Positions 11,374 to 23,142 are shown, counted from the stretch's first letter. The stretch is DNA of 64,000 bases from Berberis thunbergii (GCA_003290165.1 QNQO01000554.1:186001-250000); one strand, 5' to 3'. The notes: generated by a model from the letters alone, not told the origin. Made by a program: numbers and translations.

Positions 11374-11908
11374 TAGGGGTGGGCAATGTCGGTTCGGTTC
11401 GGTTCGGTTTTGAGCCCCAAACCGATTTCATTCGGTTTGCCCAAAACTGAAACCGAATTTTGTATTTGTAAACCGATGAATTCGGTTGAACCGAATTTCG
11501 GATCGGTTCAGTTCGGTTGGGCCAAAATTTCAGGCTCAAGCATTTGAAAGACTTTCATTAAAACATGTCCAATTTTTTTTACTGGCCCAATTTTTAGCCC
11601 AAAATTGAAAACTTTGAGAAAAGGGAGTGATTCAGTGCAACAGGGTGTACTGCAATGCATTTGTTGCACTATTCAAGTATTAACACCTGCTTGTTATTTA
11701 GTTATTTATATATATCTAATTAATCGGTCGGTTCGGTTATGAATCGGTCGGTTCAAAACTATAAATCGATTTCGAACGTTTATAATCGGTTAACGGTTTC
11801 GGTTTAAATTATTTTCTTTCTACTCATATTTTGGTTCGGTTACCGAACCGAATTTGAAAATCGGTTTGGTCGGTTAACCGAATTTAAATCGGTTTTTGCC
11901 CACCCCTA
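11374..11908. mobile_element. Non-autonomous hAT element, TSD GTTTCTTG
   Basis: The ends TAGGGGTGGGCAA and TTGCCCACCCCTA are inverted repeats. The 8-bp duplication GTTTCTTG lies at 11366-11373 and 11909-11916, the size made by hAT transposases. The 535-bp body is rich in CGGTT/AACCG repeats and codes for nothing. Confidence 0.93.
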
Positions 11909-12252
11909 GTTTCTTGGAGAGATTTTGGGTTTTTGATCAATGATTTGATTGAATTTTGATATTTTTTTTAAGAAAAGTTTTGGTTTTGATGAATGTGAAT
12001 GAATGTGTTTACTGACTGTTGGAGGATTTTATTAGGTTTAGGTAGTTTTATTGGTAAAGGATGCATTTTTTTTAATGAATGGGTGTGAATAGGACTTGTG
12101 TTTGGTGCTTGATTCATTGAACTCTGTGAGTTTTGTATGAATGTGTTTTGTTTGATTCGAAGGTGACCAAGTGCTTTACATGATTTTGAATCAATTTGTC
12201 GATCCAAATATCTTGAATCGTCATTTTAAACCCGTAATTTTCTGATCCTAAG

Positions 12253-13757
12253 TGTTGCGGGTTTAACCGATCTAAATAAACAAGCTAATTTGACCCACTT
12301 GTAATAATTGCCAGTGCACGGTGTCTAACTGGTAGACAACGGTAAGGCACGAGAAAGGTGGATTAAATTGAATTTAATAATTTAATTAAACTAATTTTGA
12401 GAAAAATAAGGTTACAGTATTTTTAAAACTAAACTAAAAATAAATTAAAAATAAAATAAAAGGAAAAGATGGATGAGATGGATTTTGTGAGGTTTGGACT
12501 CACTGATGAGTTAGCAAATATATTTAAATCTAAATTACTGAAATTATAAACGAGAAACTTTAGGGATGGGGATCCCTTGCTTACACCGAAGATGTGATCA
12601 TTAACATCCAATTCCAATCATATCAAGTTTCTGTCAAACATGAACAATTTATCTCAAGCAAATAAACTCTTACCAAGCATTAAGTGTCTTTTTATGGCAC
12701 ATTTAATCAAAGTTCAAGCTCAATATTTGTTAGCACATGCTTTGAATATTGATAAAATGTGAATCTAATTACCAAACATATCAAGTTTTAATCGAACATG
12801 AAAGGTAAAAGTAATTTATCAAATTTCAGGAATAAAATTATAATTAACAATTAAGCATTTAAGTCAGTAAAATAAATTATACAACCCTTTTGGTTTGTCG
12901 CCGTCTCGGTGCGATGACACTCAGCAGATCAGCAGGTGGTACTGATTAAATACTTGGGTGCCAATAGCGCCCAAGCCTCTTCTTTTCTGTTTCAAATTCT
13001 TTGTTACAGACCGAGAGAGCGGGAAACGCGCGGGAGAACTTCAGGCTGTTGCAGGTGCTGTAGGAGGGCGGTTGAGTGTCTGGCAGGACGTTGGATGGCG
13101 GAGGGGAAGACGGTGGGACTGTCAGGCGTGCGTGGTGTTGCGCTGGACGGCTGCTGCATGCTATCCGGTTGCGGTTGAGGTTGGTTGCGTGTTGTCTGTC
13201 CGGTTGCGCGTACGATGTAGATGGTGATGACTCCGGCTTATTTCCAGGTGGCGGAAAGAGTGAGTGAGAGATGGATGGTGATGAGATGTGTGTGATGAAA
13301 ATCACTTTGTGAAGGAAGATGGTTTGATTTTCTGTTTATTTTTTTTCTTCCCTTCTCTTCTTCCCATTTTTCTCATTTATTTCCCTTGTATTTATAGATA
13401 ACTAGAAAATTGAATATGGAGAACTTAAAGGGGAGGATTCAATGAGTGATTTAAGGCCTAAATCAAACCAAAATATTGGATAATTAAGAGAATATGATTT
13501 GGGTTTGATTGGGCTTGGCAATGGGTTTGGGTTGATGGATTTGGTTTTGGGTTTAAGCCAAAGGCTCAGGTTATTTTCACCTCCACTTTCTCTAAAGTCA
13601 CCATTTGTGATTTGTTCATTTCATTGTTCTTCGATTTCTTCATTATTGCTTCAAATTCTACAAAAACACAAAATTTTAATAATTAATGTAAAATATAATA
13701 AAACAATGATTAAAAATTACAATAAGAGGTAATAATGTTATAATTATGTAATTATCA
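12253..13757. mobile_element. Probable solo LTR, TSD CTAAG
   Basis: Near the left end a block reading 'ccagtgcacggtgtctaact' and 'gacaacggtaag' parallels the left end of the solo LTR at 37376 ('gcaagtgcacggttatct', 'gataacggtaag'). The ends TGTTGCGG and ATTATCA give TG..CA termini, and CTAAG occurs at 12248-12252 and 13758-13762. The 1505-bp length and AT-rich right end fit. Open frames at 12936-13305 are inside the LTR and not considered genes. The ends rest on a 5-bp match only. Confidence 0.55.
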
Positions 13758-13762
13758 CTAAG

Positions 13763-14222
13763 CCAATTCCTCTAATTGATCAGAGCAAGGATTTACTCAT
13801 CGATCAATACTTCTACTTTGTTAGTTAAATATTAGAGCTTCTAATCTTATATAATATTCATTACCCGGTGTGGAAGGTGGTTTAGTGGGTCAAATCTGGC
13901 CCAACAACGTTTTTTTTTTTTGCTTTTTAGTTACATTTAAGGTTGTAGATTAAGTTGATTAATTAGTGAGATGGATTGGTGTCGTTTTTGTTTTTGATGG
14001 TGTGACGTTGAAGATTATGGTGAGAGATTACAAAAATTATGTGAATCCTTTGCTTTTATAGTTGGGTGTGCCTTTAGCTATGTCTTTTTTTTTCTTGCCT
14101 TCTCTATTCACATTTCACATTTCAGGACTAACCTACACCAACTTCTTTATTAGTTTTGTTTTTTGGATTTTTTTGTTATCTTATTTTTAAATGATTTTTT
14201 AAAGATTTTTTCATTGAGTGCA
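13763..14222. other. Intergenic, nothing recognised
   Basis: AT-rich sequence between the probable solo LTR and an exon-like piece. No coding signal seen. Confidence 0.4.
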
Positions 14223-14337
14223 GGATTGACTCAGGTGGAAGAAAGATTCATAAAGAGGAAATTGATCCTATACCAACTACTACTGTAGTTGCTTCTCATA
14301 TACTCGGAAACCACATACGATTGTTTCAAGTTATTTA
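14223..14337 (+). pseudogene. Possible orphan 3' exon
   Basis: After a polypyrimidine stretch and 'gagtgcag' the sequence reads IDSGGRKIHKEEIDPIPTTT and ends in a stop about 35 codons later. It looks like a terminal exon and may belong with the exon-like pieces at 10790-11020. The last part overlaps the duplicated segment at 14319. Family unknown. Confidence 0.3.
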
Positions 14338-14639
14338 GTTTATAGTAAATTTTTTATGATATTGATTTGAAGTCACGCTATTTGGTAATGTTGTGATAGA
14401 TCAGTCACATGAATACATATGATTGGGTTTGTGTTTGCCTTTCTAGTAATCGAAACTATTCAATTTGGAGTTGGGGATTGTTTACTTAACCACCCAACTG
14501 AGCTTCATTCAGTGAAAGTTTAATGGAGAGTGCTGAAGACACAACCCAAATACTAGGGTGGCATAACAATGTACCCGTGCCGTAATCACGAGAACACATT
14601 ACGTGGAAAGTGAGTGGCCGACATGGCTGATACACTAGT
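14319..14639 (+). repeat. Duplicated 0.3-kb segment, copy 2
   Basis: Direct repeat of 5347-5657; see that entry for shared blocks. Here it directly follows the exon-like piece at 14223. Confidence 0.7.
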
Positions 14640-17600
14640 GCCATGTAATTGAAAACCCTAATTCCAAATTTCCAACAAAGCTTTGATTTGTTATATAACT
14701 TGCACAAACACTTTCTGGCATCCAAAAAGTTTGCTTGGATACTCCCATTCCCATATTTTTTTTCCTTCTATTTTAATCCAAGGATCAATCTACTAGGCAA
14801 TTTTATAAGAACAACAAATGAGCAGACCAAGCGCCTCAATCCCTAAAATTAAAAATTAATAAAATATTGATCTATGAATCAATTTCAAATCAACTAAACA
14901 GCAAGCCACATTACACAAACTCATCTACCAAAGTCCCTAGATATTGAAACCCTGACCTGAAGGATTCAAGAAAAAACTTTGATGGTCTGCACCATGTCGA
15001 GGATGCAAACTTTCTATTTGATAATGATTGAACTCAACCATGTGATAAGAGCCGTATAAGTTTTTTTTTTTAAGGCAAGTAGGGTTTATATAGAAATTCC
15101 AACCGTTGAGCTATCATGCCATTGGCAAGAGCCATATAAGTTACCACTGAATATGCTAGGAACGTATGTGGACTGTTAAAAGTTCTTCACCATGGGCTAA
15201 TTTTTACTCACCAGGTGCTTATATGCTCACCAAGCAGACACTGAAAGTTACCCATCATCTAAATTTTAAATAGGTGATTCCACATTATATAATACCTTTC
15301 CCTGCACTGATCTTGCATGATCTGAACAAAAAAAGAATTTCTGTGTAGGCATACAATTTACACCCACAACCCATCACATAAAAGGAGGTGCTGATCTACC
15401 AAATGAAGAGTCCTCCCCCAGAAACAACAAAGAAACAGTTATGCAGTTCCAAATATTATAACCAAATCCCTAGATTTCTCCACGGGTTGATACCAATCGA
15501 AAGAAATTACTAAACGAATAGTAACAGAACAAACATGAGATGAAACATAGAAAGTTCTATTCAATAAATTACCCATGCATCCTCCTATATAAACATAATG
15601 TTGATTTTTCATTTAGCCAGGTTCCCCACTCCAGTTCCTGCAACTGGAGGTTCCTGCCCACTCCAGTTGCAGGAACAGCTTATTAACATATCTGCTCTAA
15701 ATAGAACATGTACTAAAGAGGACTAGTGTACTAACCCCAGTATGAGATGCGCCAACCACAGTTTGAGATAATCAAAACTTGTAAAAGTTAATCTTGAACA
15801 AGAAAAATAGTCTAACTATGCATAAACCCAAAAGTAGCTTGGGATGAAGATGCCAAAGGAAGGTCTGAATGCAGTTCCACTGACCATTTACTGGAAGATG
15901 ATGATATTTAATTAAACACCACCTCCAGCAATACTTCTTCAACCCACAGCCAATGCACAAGTTCCTCCTGATGAAGAAAATTTGATTATGACACTGACCA
16001 AATGAAAACTAAATCAACAAGAATTCGAAAAATGGTCATAAACAAAATTACAATGATTTAGGAAAGTAACACTAATGGGCCAATTTCCACAAACATTTTT
16101 AATTGCACCCTACTTTCTGCATGCTGATATATATGGTGAATGATGCAGAAATAAAACCTAGATGCCACGAAAGCACTAGATATTTCTAACTGCTTTTGAA
16201 TAATTGATGGGCTGCCTTTGAATCTCTGTTTGTATTACTTCCAGTTCTTCTATCACTGACTGCTATTCAAGAAGACTGAAGCTTATTCTTTGAACCTTTT
16301 TTATGGATATATCTAAAAGTTCTCAGTTTTTCTGGACCAATAATCCATAATCTCTGCTTAAAAAGTAGGCAACTAAAGATTTGAGATTTACACATTCTCG
16401 AGGTTGGAATTATTCATGAAGTCTTGTTTTATGAATTCCATAAATATTGTCTTAATTGCATATAATTCATGTATACTTATGAGTATTCTTTTGATAAACA
16501 AAGTTCTCTGGTGAATCTCGAAAACACTCGGATCATCTTACAAGTGTAATAGGAGAACTTGTCAAATAGGATTGAACATGAGTATTGTAGACTCTGTAGT
16601 GTAGATTGCTAAGAATTCAAGAAGTATCGTGTAATTTATCAGAAAAAAACTATTTTTCATTATTATATATTTCTTGGTGATATATTTGAAACCTTAACTG
16701 CAAGTTTGCAACCCTTGATTTTGTATTGATTTCTTCTTTTTATATTGAAAAACTAATTGGGTAAAACGATTCATCAGTGACTAATGACTATCCATCACTT
16801 ATCAGTAGTTTCCCAAAGATGAAATCATCTACACAAAAAGCATCTTGGCACTTTCACTATCTTATGATTTTAACACATGATAAGGATGCAGCATCATGCC
16901 GGTTCAAAACATGAATCATATATTCATTCTTATGGGAATGGGAATGAAAAACAAGGGACGTTTTTTCTTAAAATATGGACAATGAAGTTTAACTTCTAAA
17001 GAAACGCTTGATGAAGCCTCCTGCAATTTGATTGATTCTTTTCTTCTATTTTTTTAACATATTTGAAGAACATGACGGAAATCTATGGATCAACCAAAAA
17101 CAGGGTTACTTTACCCGTTTTACGTTTTGTTGATGGATTGGGCTACCTTACAAAACGAGTTGGTGGTGGTTTTGAATATAGAATTATGAACTACAACACA
17201 ATGAAAGACGCATACAAAAAAAAAAACATAGCCAACAGCAGCTAGCACCTGAGACTAACTAGGCTGAAATGGAAAGACTAGAGGAAATTAAATGTAAATC
17301 CTATACAAGCTGGTTTGGCCTATTTTAGTACCAAAACTCTGAGCAATAGATATACTCAAAGAAGGCAGTTGGACAGAATATGCAGAAACAACCCAATCTA
17401 AAATTGACTGGACATATGTAAAACTTTCCAATAAAATAAGTTAAAGGATCAGAAATGCATCATTTTTCAAAACTGTCAACAATTGGCTTCTCATGAAATG
17501 GAGTGACCCAATAATAAGTTATTCAAAGTATCGTAGACACCATTAGGTTGAGATATATCTCACCAACTAAAAGAAAATCAGTAGGAAATCATTTGTATTT

Positions 17601-18124
17601 GTACCCAATTCTCTTGCTAATAGAAAGGTCTTTACTAAAGCACAAGTTTCTTGAAACAGAAAAAGGAAAGAAATTACTAGCAAGGAGGAAAAAACATGAT
17701 GCCAATATTGCAAAACTCAATCAAACTAAATCACTCGGATAATAAAATACAACTACCTTTAAAACAAGATTTTTGACTTATCGTGTTAGCGAAAGTCCAA
17801 GTTTTGTGAATCTTTTGGATCAACAGAGATTACCTCAAATGTTTCAGTCTGAACTCTGAAGTAAGTGGCCCGCATCTAAATATGATGGGTGATATAAATG
17901 GGTGGCACTTAAGCTTGAACCTCAATATCCCACGAAGAATAGAACTCATGCAGTAATATGTATATTTTTTTGCTTCATTCAATTCATGGTGGCCACACAG
18001 AGCTTGTGTAAAAGCCTAGTCTTAAATTTTAGGCTAAATTTATGAATTTATCTAGACTTTTTTGCAATTAGTCTAAAACTGCTCTTCCATTGGAGATGCC
18101 TTCAGTCTAAAAGTTGAGCCCTTC
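14640..18124. other. Intergenic stretch without recognised genes
   Basis: About 3.5 kb of AT-rich sequence with only short open frames (all under 66 codons). Apart from a SINE relic at 15061 and a short palindromic motif at about 15618-15677 ('actccagt..gcaactgg' facing its complement), nothing was recognised. Confidence 0.5.
15061..15126 (-). mobile_element. Short SINE relic with near-perfect TSD
   Basis: The minus strand ends in an A-run (poly-T at 15061-15071 on the plus strand) and carries GATAGCTCAACGGTTGG, which resembles a tRNA-derived A box. Flanks 15047-15060 and 15127-15140 match at 13 of 14 positions (AAGAGCC-R-TATAAG). These are the marks of retroposition by a tRNA-derived SINE, here reduced to 66 bp. 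Confidence 0.65.
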
Positions 18125-18236
18125 TTATAAGCGAGGAAATGGGCGAGGGAGGATGGTGCAACCCTCATCCCCCTCGAGATGCGCAATGGGATGCTCCCTC
18201 CTCCCTCTCCTTCCTTGCATGTTTCCTCGACATTAA
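18125..18236. mobile_element. Foldback MITE, family A, degraded copy
   Basis: GCGAGGAAATGGGCGAGGG at the left faces CATGTTTCCTCGACATTAAG at the right. The centre has the CCCTCGAGATGCG block shared with the copies at 10595 and 19575. It lies about 100 bp past the stop codon of the bZIP gene, so probably in its 3' UTR or a 3' UTR intron. Confidence 0.65.
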
Positions 18237-18339
18237 GAAAAAGCGCTAAAAGTTTTATGAAATAGCGAGAGGCAATTTAGTTAAGAAGAAATGATCTCAC
18301 CTTTCCTTTCAATTACAGCAGAGGATGACAGGAGGGCTC

Positions 18340-19053
18340 CTACAATTCTAAATCAAGAGCGTCTATAGATTGAGCATTCCCAGCATTACACATCTCGAGT
18401 CCTTGTCTGTTCCCTGCACCAATCTCCCCAGCCCTTCCGTCCATACCAGAATTCATGCAATAAACCTGATCGTTACAGCGTAAATCACAAGGATTCATCA
18501 TATAGGCAGCCGCAGGATAGTTCTGATAAGCCATGTTCGGTTCCCCACCAGCAACACACTTGGCATTCTTTTGATAAGGGAAAGCACCAATTTCCCCATC
18601 AATCCTCCCTCTGACATCAACAAGCAAACACTTGAGCCTCATTATCTCTGCCTCCGCTGCAGCTTGACCCTGCAGTTTCTTCATCAACTGCCGATTGACA
18701 GACCTCAATTTGACAACCTCATCCTCTAATGACGCAGCACGAGCCTTCTTCTTCTCACGATACTTACGTACTGCTTCTCGATTACCCAATGGTCGTTTCT
18801 TCGACTTCACGTCAGTGGATTCAGAAGTTTCATTATCTTCTGGTGTTGCAGGAAAAACCTTAGTATGGACATGGACACAAGTATGAGTATGCGATAAATC
18901 TGGTCCCCGTGGATTGCAAGTGTGGGTATGAGTACATGCATGTGTGTCATTCAGAATGTTATCAAATAAACTATCCATAGAGCAGCCACTTAGGTCTCCC
19001 ATGTTGTTGAAAACATCTTGGCTTGAAAAATCAAGCTCCCCGTTGTCCATCAT
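18340..19053 (-). CDS. bZIP19/23-like: Group F bZIP zinc-sensor transcription factor
   Basis: A 237-residue protein on one uninterrupted exon. Residues about 40-65 hold the zinc-sensor motif HTHTCNPRGPDLSHTHTC followed by VHVHT, which in Arabidopsis bZIP19/bZIP23 binds zinc and silences the factor when zinc is ample. Residues about 86-104 are the basic DNA-binding region (NREAVRKYR, the N-x7-R signature), followed by a leucine zipper (L109, L116, L123 and onward) and the family block KCLLVDVRGRIDGEIGAFPY. The start has tandem Met codons, as MMDNGELDFS; the second Met aligns better with known relatives. By family, it acts in the nucleus on ZDRE sites in zinc-transporter promoters during zinc deficiency. 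Its C-terminus looks a little shorter than that of bZIP19, so bZIP24-like behaviour (salt response) cannot be excluded. A related MITE flanks each side. Confidence 0.93.
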   Translation of the reverse strand: MMDNGELDFSSQDVFNNMGDLSGCSMDSLFDNILNDTHACTHTHTCNPRGPDLSHTHTCVHVHTKVFPATPEDNETSESTDVKSKKRPLGNREAVRKYREKKKARAASLEDEVVKLRSVNRQLMKKLQGQAAAEAEIMRLKCLLVDVRGRIDGEIGAFPYQKNAKCVAGGEPNMAYQNYPAAAYMMNPCDLRCNDQVYCMNSGMDGRAGEIGAGNRQGLEMCNAGNAQSIDALDLEL

Positions 19054-19075
19054 TGTGTGATCTTACTAAACCCCA

Positions 19076-19521
19076 CTGATACAAGCAACCAAATTTCAAT
19101 CTCAAAACAAAGAATACCAACTATAATAACCTAAAAGAAGTGAATTCTAGGGTTTTGAGTAATACTCGTTACTAAATACAGCCAGAATTACCAACAATTG
19201 ATAATAAAAAATTCAAACTTTATCACTCTAATCTACTAAAGAAGTGAAATTATAGGGTTTTGAGCGATACCCATTACTAAATTTATACCAACAATTGACA
19301 AAAATTCAAACTTGATTTACAAATAGATTTCCAAATTACACAATCAACAGAAATCAAAATCAGATCAAAAGGGGTACCTTCAATTCGAAGATAGAACCAA
19401 AATCCGACCCATGCAACGAGGGGAGTTTAAGAGAGAGTGAATTGCATTTAAAACCAACTAAAACCCTAGAATTTTGATTTAGGCGATTAAAGTTGGAAAC
19501 AAGAGCATTGGAGGATTTCAT
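19076..19521 (-). promoter_or_regulatory. bZIP 5' leader with putative intron and uORF
   Basis: Reading leftward, an upstream ATG at 19521 opens 48 sense codons up to 19378, where GAATTGAAG|GTACC offers a splice donor. TTGTATCAG|TGGGG at 19076 offers an acceptor 22 nt before the bZIP start. If spliced this way, the upstream frame continues 14 codons and stops just inside the bZIP coding sequence in another frame, making an overlapping uORF of 62 codons. Leader introns are known in relatives. The splice sites are predicted by eye. The leader ORF could instead belong to a different transcript. Confidence 0.4.
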
Positions 19522-19574
19522 AACCTGGCGCCATTTTGGAAAAATCAACTCATCGATCAAATAAATGAGCTTTG

Positions 19575-19726
19575 CTACAGAGCGAGGGAGGGAGCGAGGT
19601 AAAGGGGCGAGGGCCACCCATCCGTCTCGAGATAAGTGCATTGGATTTGAGATTCACGATAACACTCATCTCGAGGCAAATGGGTGGTTTACACCCATCC
19701 CTCGCTCCCTTTCCCTCGACCCCTAG
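19575..19726. mobile_element. Foldback MITE, family A, in bZIP promoter region
   Basis: CTACAGAGCGAGGGAGGG faces CCCTCGACCCCTAG. The arms continue through CCACCCAT.CGTCTCGAGAT and ATCTCGAGGCAAATGGGTGG. About 152 bp, upstream of the putative bZIP leader exon. No target duplication found. Confidence 0.75.
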
Positions 19727-20484
19727 AATTTTTCCAAATAAATTGATGGTTGGAACTTGGACTAGACCCGTAGGCTTGGTGGGCCCAAGTGAAGGCGAGG
19801 ACGAAGTTGAAAAGTAGGCTTTTTTTTGTGGCTTTTCCATTGCATGCGGTGTGGCCTGCCAAGATTCTTGCTGCATGACATTAGCGTCCTGATGTGCAGA
19901 CGCGTAGGAGCTTAGATATAATTAATTAATTAATATACGAGGGGACTGATTTTATGTTTTGTCTACTTTTTACTATAATACAGACCCGACATTTAATATC
20001 ACCTTACTCCCAAACTAAAATACATATTATAATAATTAAACAATCCATATGGATTTAATAGGAAAAAAATATATTAATTAATACCACAAACAAAAGTACT
20101 TAACCTTGAGGTATTCCTCTACTATTTCTTTGTTCTTCGTCTCTTTACTATTCCGATCTCATTTCCTATGTTAAATTTATTTTTATGTAAGTAATTAGGA
20201 TATATTATGTTGTTGATTTTATAATATCACCCCCTATTGATGAAGGCACGAACAAAAGTTGGCATACCAAGGCATGTCGCCAAAAACTTAATAAGAAAAA
20301 TATTGTGGTACCATGTTTAAGGCACAAGTTACACACAGTAAATTTACAGGGTAAAACATTCATTTTATGTAGGCCCGACCCTAAGTGTAGCCCAGCTAGG
20401 TACCACCTAGGGCCTCAATTTTTTGTCAAATTTTAAGGTTCATTTTTTCAAAAATTTTGAACTTATTTTCATAAATTTTACTTA

Positions 20485-20690
20485 CCCTCTGTTTGGTTGC
20501 GCAAAAAATAGACATGTTAATTGAAACCGTTTCCGTGAATCCGATTCCGAGGCCTTCCCCTAGGATTTGAATTCTCGTAAGTAGTGGAAAACAATCTTAT
20601 AAATAATTAATTTCCTATCAGTAAATAGACAACTAAACAGCGAAAATCTGCATAACAAGACAAATTAATTTCATTTTCCTTGACGGACCC
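20485..20690. mobile_element. Tourist-like MITE, TSD TTA
   Basis: Ends CCCTCTGTTTGG and GACGGACCC, flanked by TTA on both sides (20482-20484, 20691-20693). The interior matches the MITE at 44725 block by block ('attccgaggccttccc', 'aactaaacagcgaaaatct'). A 3-bp TWA duplication is the mark of PIF/Harbinger movement. Confidence 0.75.
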
Positions 20691-21261
20691 TTAATTATTT
20701 TGTTGTAAACATAACTTTGTTATTCACACGATGGTGTAGTTATTAGTTTTGTTTCGATGTGAAAAATGTTAAAAATCCACGTCTCGTACATTTTTAATAC
20801 TACAATTTCTTTTAAGATTTAAAAAGTGGTAACAAAAATAATGATCATTTTATAAAAATTTTATAGTAAACTAAATGAAAATATACAAACTTTTATAAGA
20901 CAGTTTATGTTATACGTTATCTTTAGACTTTGTTCTTCAGTTAATTACCCTTTAAATGTTTATGATATTTAACTAATTAATTTTTTTTTCATTTGTAGGG
21001 TTAGCTATACGATCGTTTTAGGCTATGGGGTAATGCCAAGATTTTGTGGATTGATCGTCTCCCCACCATGGCTAAGTGAGAATGTTCCCAACTTTTAGGG
21101 TCGTGAATGAAGAAATTGTCATTTTTAAGAAGCATCTCGATAACATGTCTCCTCAAGAAGTAAAATTTAGTCATTAAGTAAAAGATTGATCTCATATTGT
21201 CTTTCCATCAATTGTTTTGATTTTTCTTCAATAATTTAATAACTTTCGTGTTTGTATTGTA

Positions 21262-21655
21262 GGTCATTTAGGACCCTTATGAGAAATCCAAGCAAAAACT
21301 TCCCTTAATAGCATCACGTGGTTCCAAAGTTGATTTTTATGCCCCGACATCGAAGAACCCTATCACCCAGATAGAGCGATGAGACAAGGAAAGGGTATAG
21401 GTCATTCCAAATCCGCTCATAGAGCCAAAATAAATAATAGATGCCGATCTAGCAAGAACTACTCAGTGAAACACAAAATATTATCGTCGTTCGCTAAAAC
21501 TTTAGAGAATCATCTTGTGTAAAGTGACAACCAAGGGTGCACCACTGAAGCTTCTATGAGATTACAACAAGGACTACTTGAACTGGTTTCATGACATTAT
21601 TCATTATTTCGTCCAACCACCGAGGAATGGGATGATTCATCCCCTAAGAAAACAG
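21262..21655 (+). pseudogene. Plant mobile domain relic
   Basis: A stretch reading PYHPDRAMRQ is followed downstream by DYNKDYLNWFHDIIHYFVQP. Both fit the C-terminal half of the plant mobile domain (the MAIN/MAIL and 'aminotransferase-like' family, which often travels in Mutator and gypsy elements). A stop precedes the second block and frames shift between them. A few hundred bases upstream may hold earlier parts. Not functional. Confidence 0.5.
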
Positions 21656-22270
21656 TTGTTTATATCTCACAATATGGTGATTTAACTATACTTTAACTAA
21701 TTTGGGTACATATCAATACTTAATAAAAATACCGATAGTAAAGTTTGAGACACAAATAAATTTTTGTTCCCCTTTCACTGTTCATTTCTCCCCAAGCCCT
21801 TATTTACAAAACCTAAAAACACTCTCAAACTCACAAATATCACCATCACTCTCGTTCGATCTCTTCATCACTCTTGATTCATTAATCTCCATTGATTTAC
21901 GTGTATCTATCGATCAATCTCTCATCAACTTCTGTCTTTGTATCACTCTTAGTTTCGATTAGTTGTGTTTATGTTCCATTCTCATTGAGTTCTCAAAGGT
22001 GCATTGGGAAGTAGATGTAATTTCATGGCAAGAAAGGATAATCCAAGCAAATGTATAAGTTTATTTTGCGGTGGAATCCGTTTGGAATACACGATCTTCC
22101 AAAAGAGAATGGAGAGTTGTAGATTTTGTTGTTGTTGTTGTGAGATATGAGTTTACTCAAATTATTGAAAGTTCTTTTTGATCTGTGTTGGATGGAGCAA
22201 ACCAAATAAGCTAATAAGGTAGTAAGCTAATATTTATTTCACACTTGTTCACGGGGTCAAATTCTTACAG

Positions 22271-22505
22271 GGAGGAGGATGACGAGGAGGCGTTACGGTG
22301 GGCGGCATTGGAAAGGTTGTCGACGTATGATCGAGTGAGGAGGTATTTTCAAGAATGTTGCTAGAGAGACTTCAAAGACTGAAGTGAAGAGCCTTCAAGA
22401 TTAGGAGCAGAGGCTTGTTCTTGATCGACTTGTTAATGTTGTTGATGAGGATTATGAACGGTTCTTCATCGAATGCGCCAGAGATTCGATGAGTAAATAC
22501 TAATT
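22271..22505 (+). pseudogene. ABCG/PDR transporter N-terminal fragment
   Basis: Starts after an AG acceptor-like site with EDDEEALRWAALERLSTYDR VRR (one run, a position-specific hallmark of the N-terminus of pleiotropic drug resistance ABCG transporters). A stop follows, then LVLDRLVNVVDEDYERFF, matching the next conserved block before the first nucleotide-binding domain. A second stop lies between the blocks. Everything after it (both ATP-binding and both membrane domains) is missing. A truncated gene copy. Confidence 0.75.
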
Positions 22506-23142
22506 TGGTTCTTGTATGGTTTGAAATGATGTGCTTGTAAATTTAAGTTTGTTTTGCTACGGAACTTTTTTTTTTCTTGATGAGATGTGTTTTGAATTTA
22601 AAGCTAATTTTGTGCTCTTTTTATAAATTTAACATTTTGTGATATTTAAGTTCATAATTATGAATATTTGCTATTTAAGTTAATTTGAGTGCAACATATT
22701 CATACGCATTCAAAGTTATGAAATCATATCAGTTCTAATAACTTATGTTCTTTCAAATTAACCAATATTTTCTTATTCATGTCAGTTTGATTGATCATTG
22801 TTTAAATTTTATCAAAAGGAAATTTCGTCGATGTTATTGAATTTGCCGAAAACTATGTGATAATATCATAATGAGCCAATTTTCTTGCGATGGAAGCATA
22901 AGGGATGTTTATTTGCATCACTTGTGAAAGGAAAATCCAACCAACCTATGCAATTGAATATAAAGTTCCTACCTAATCTTATAATCTTTGCAGGTTACTC
23001 ATCATAACCTAAAAAGCATTTCATGCCATTCAGCAAGCCAGGCCAATTTTGAATTATATCATGGATTGTGAGCTCTTCATAAGTTTCATTATATGATTGT
23101 TGTCAACTTGAGAAAATAAAATGCATAAACCATGTTTTAGAT

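Noticed and set aside
12936..13305. Open frames of 80-119 codons on both strands
   Set aside because: They lie inside a probable LTR, overlap on opposite strands and show no domain; GC-rich LTR sequence explains them.
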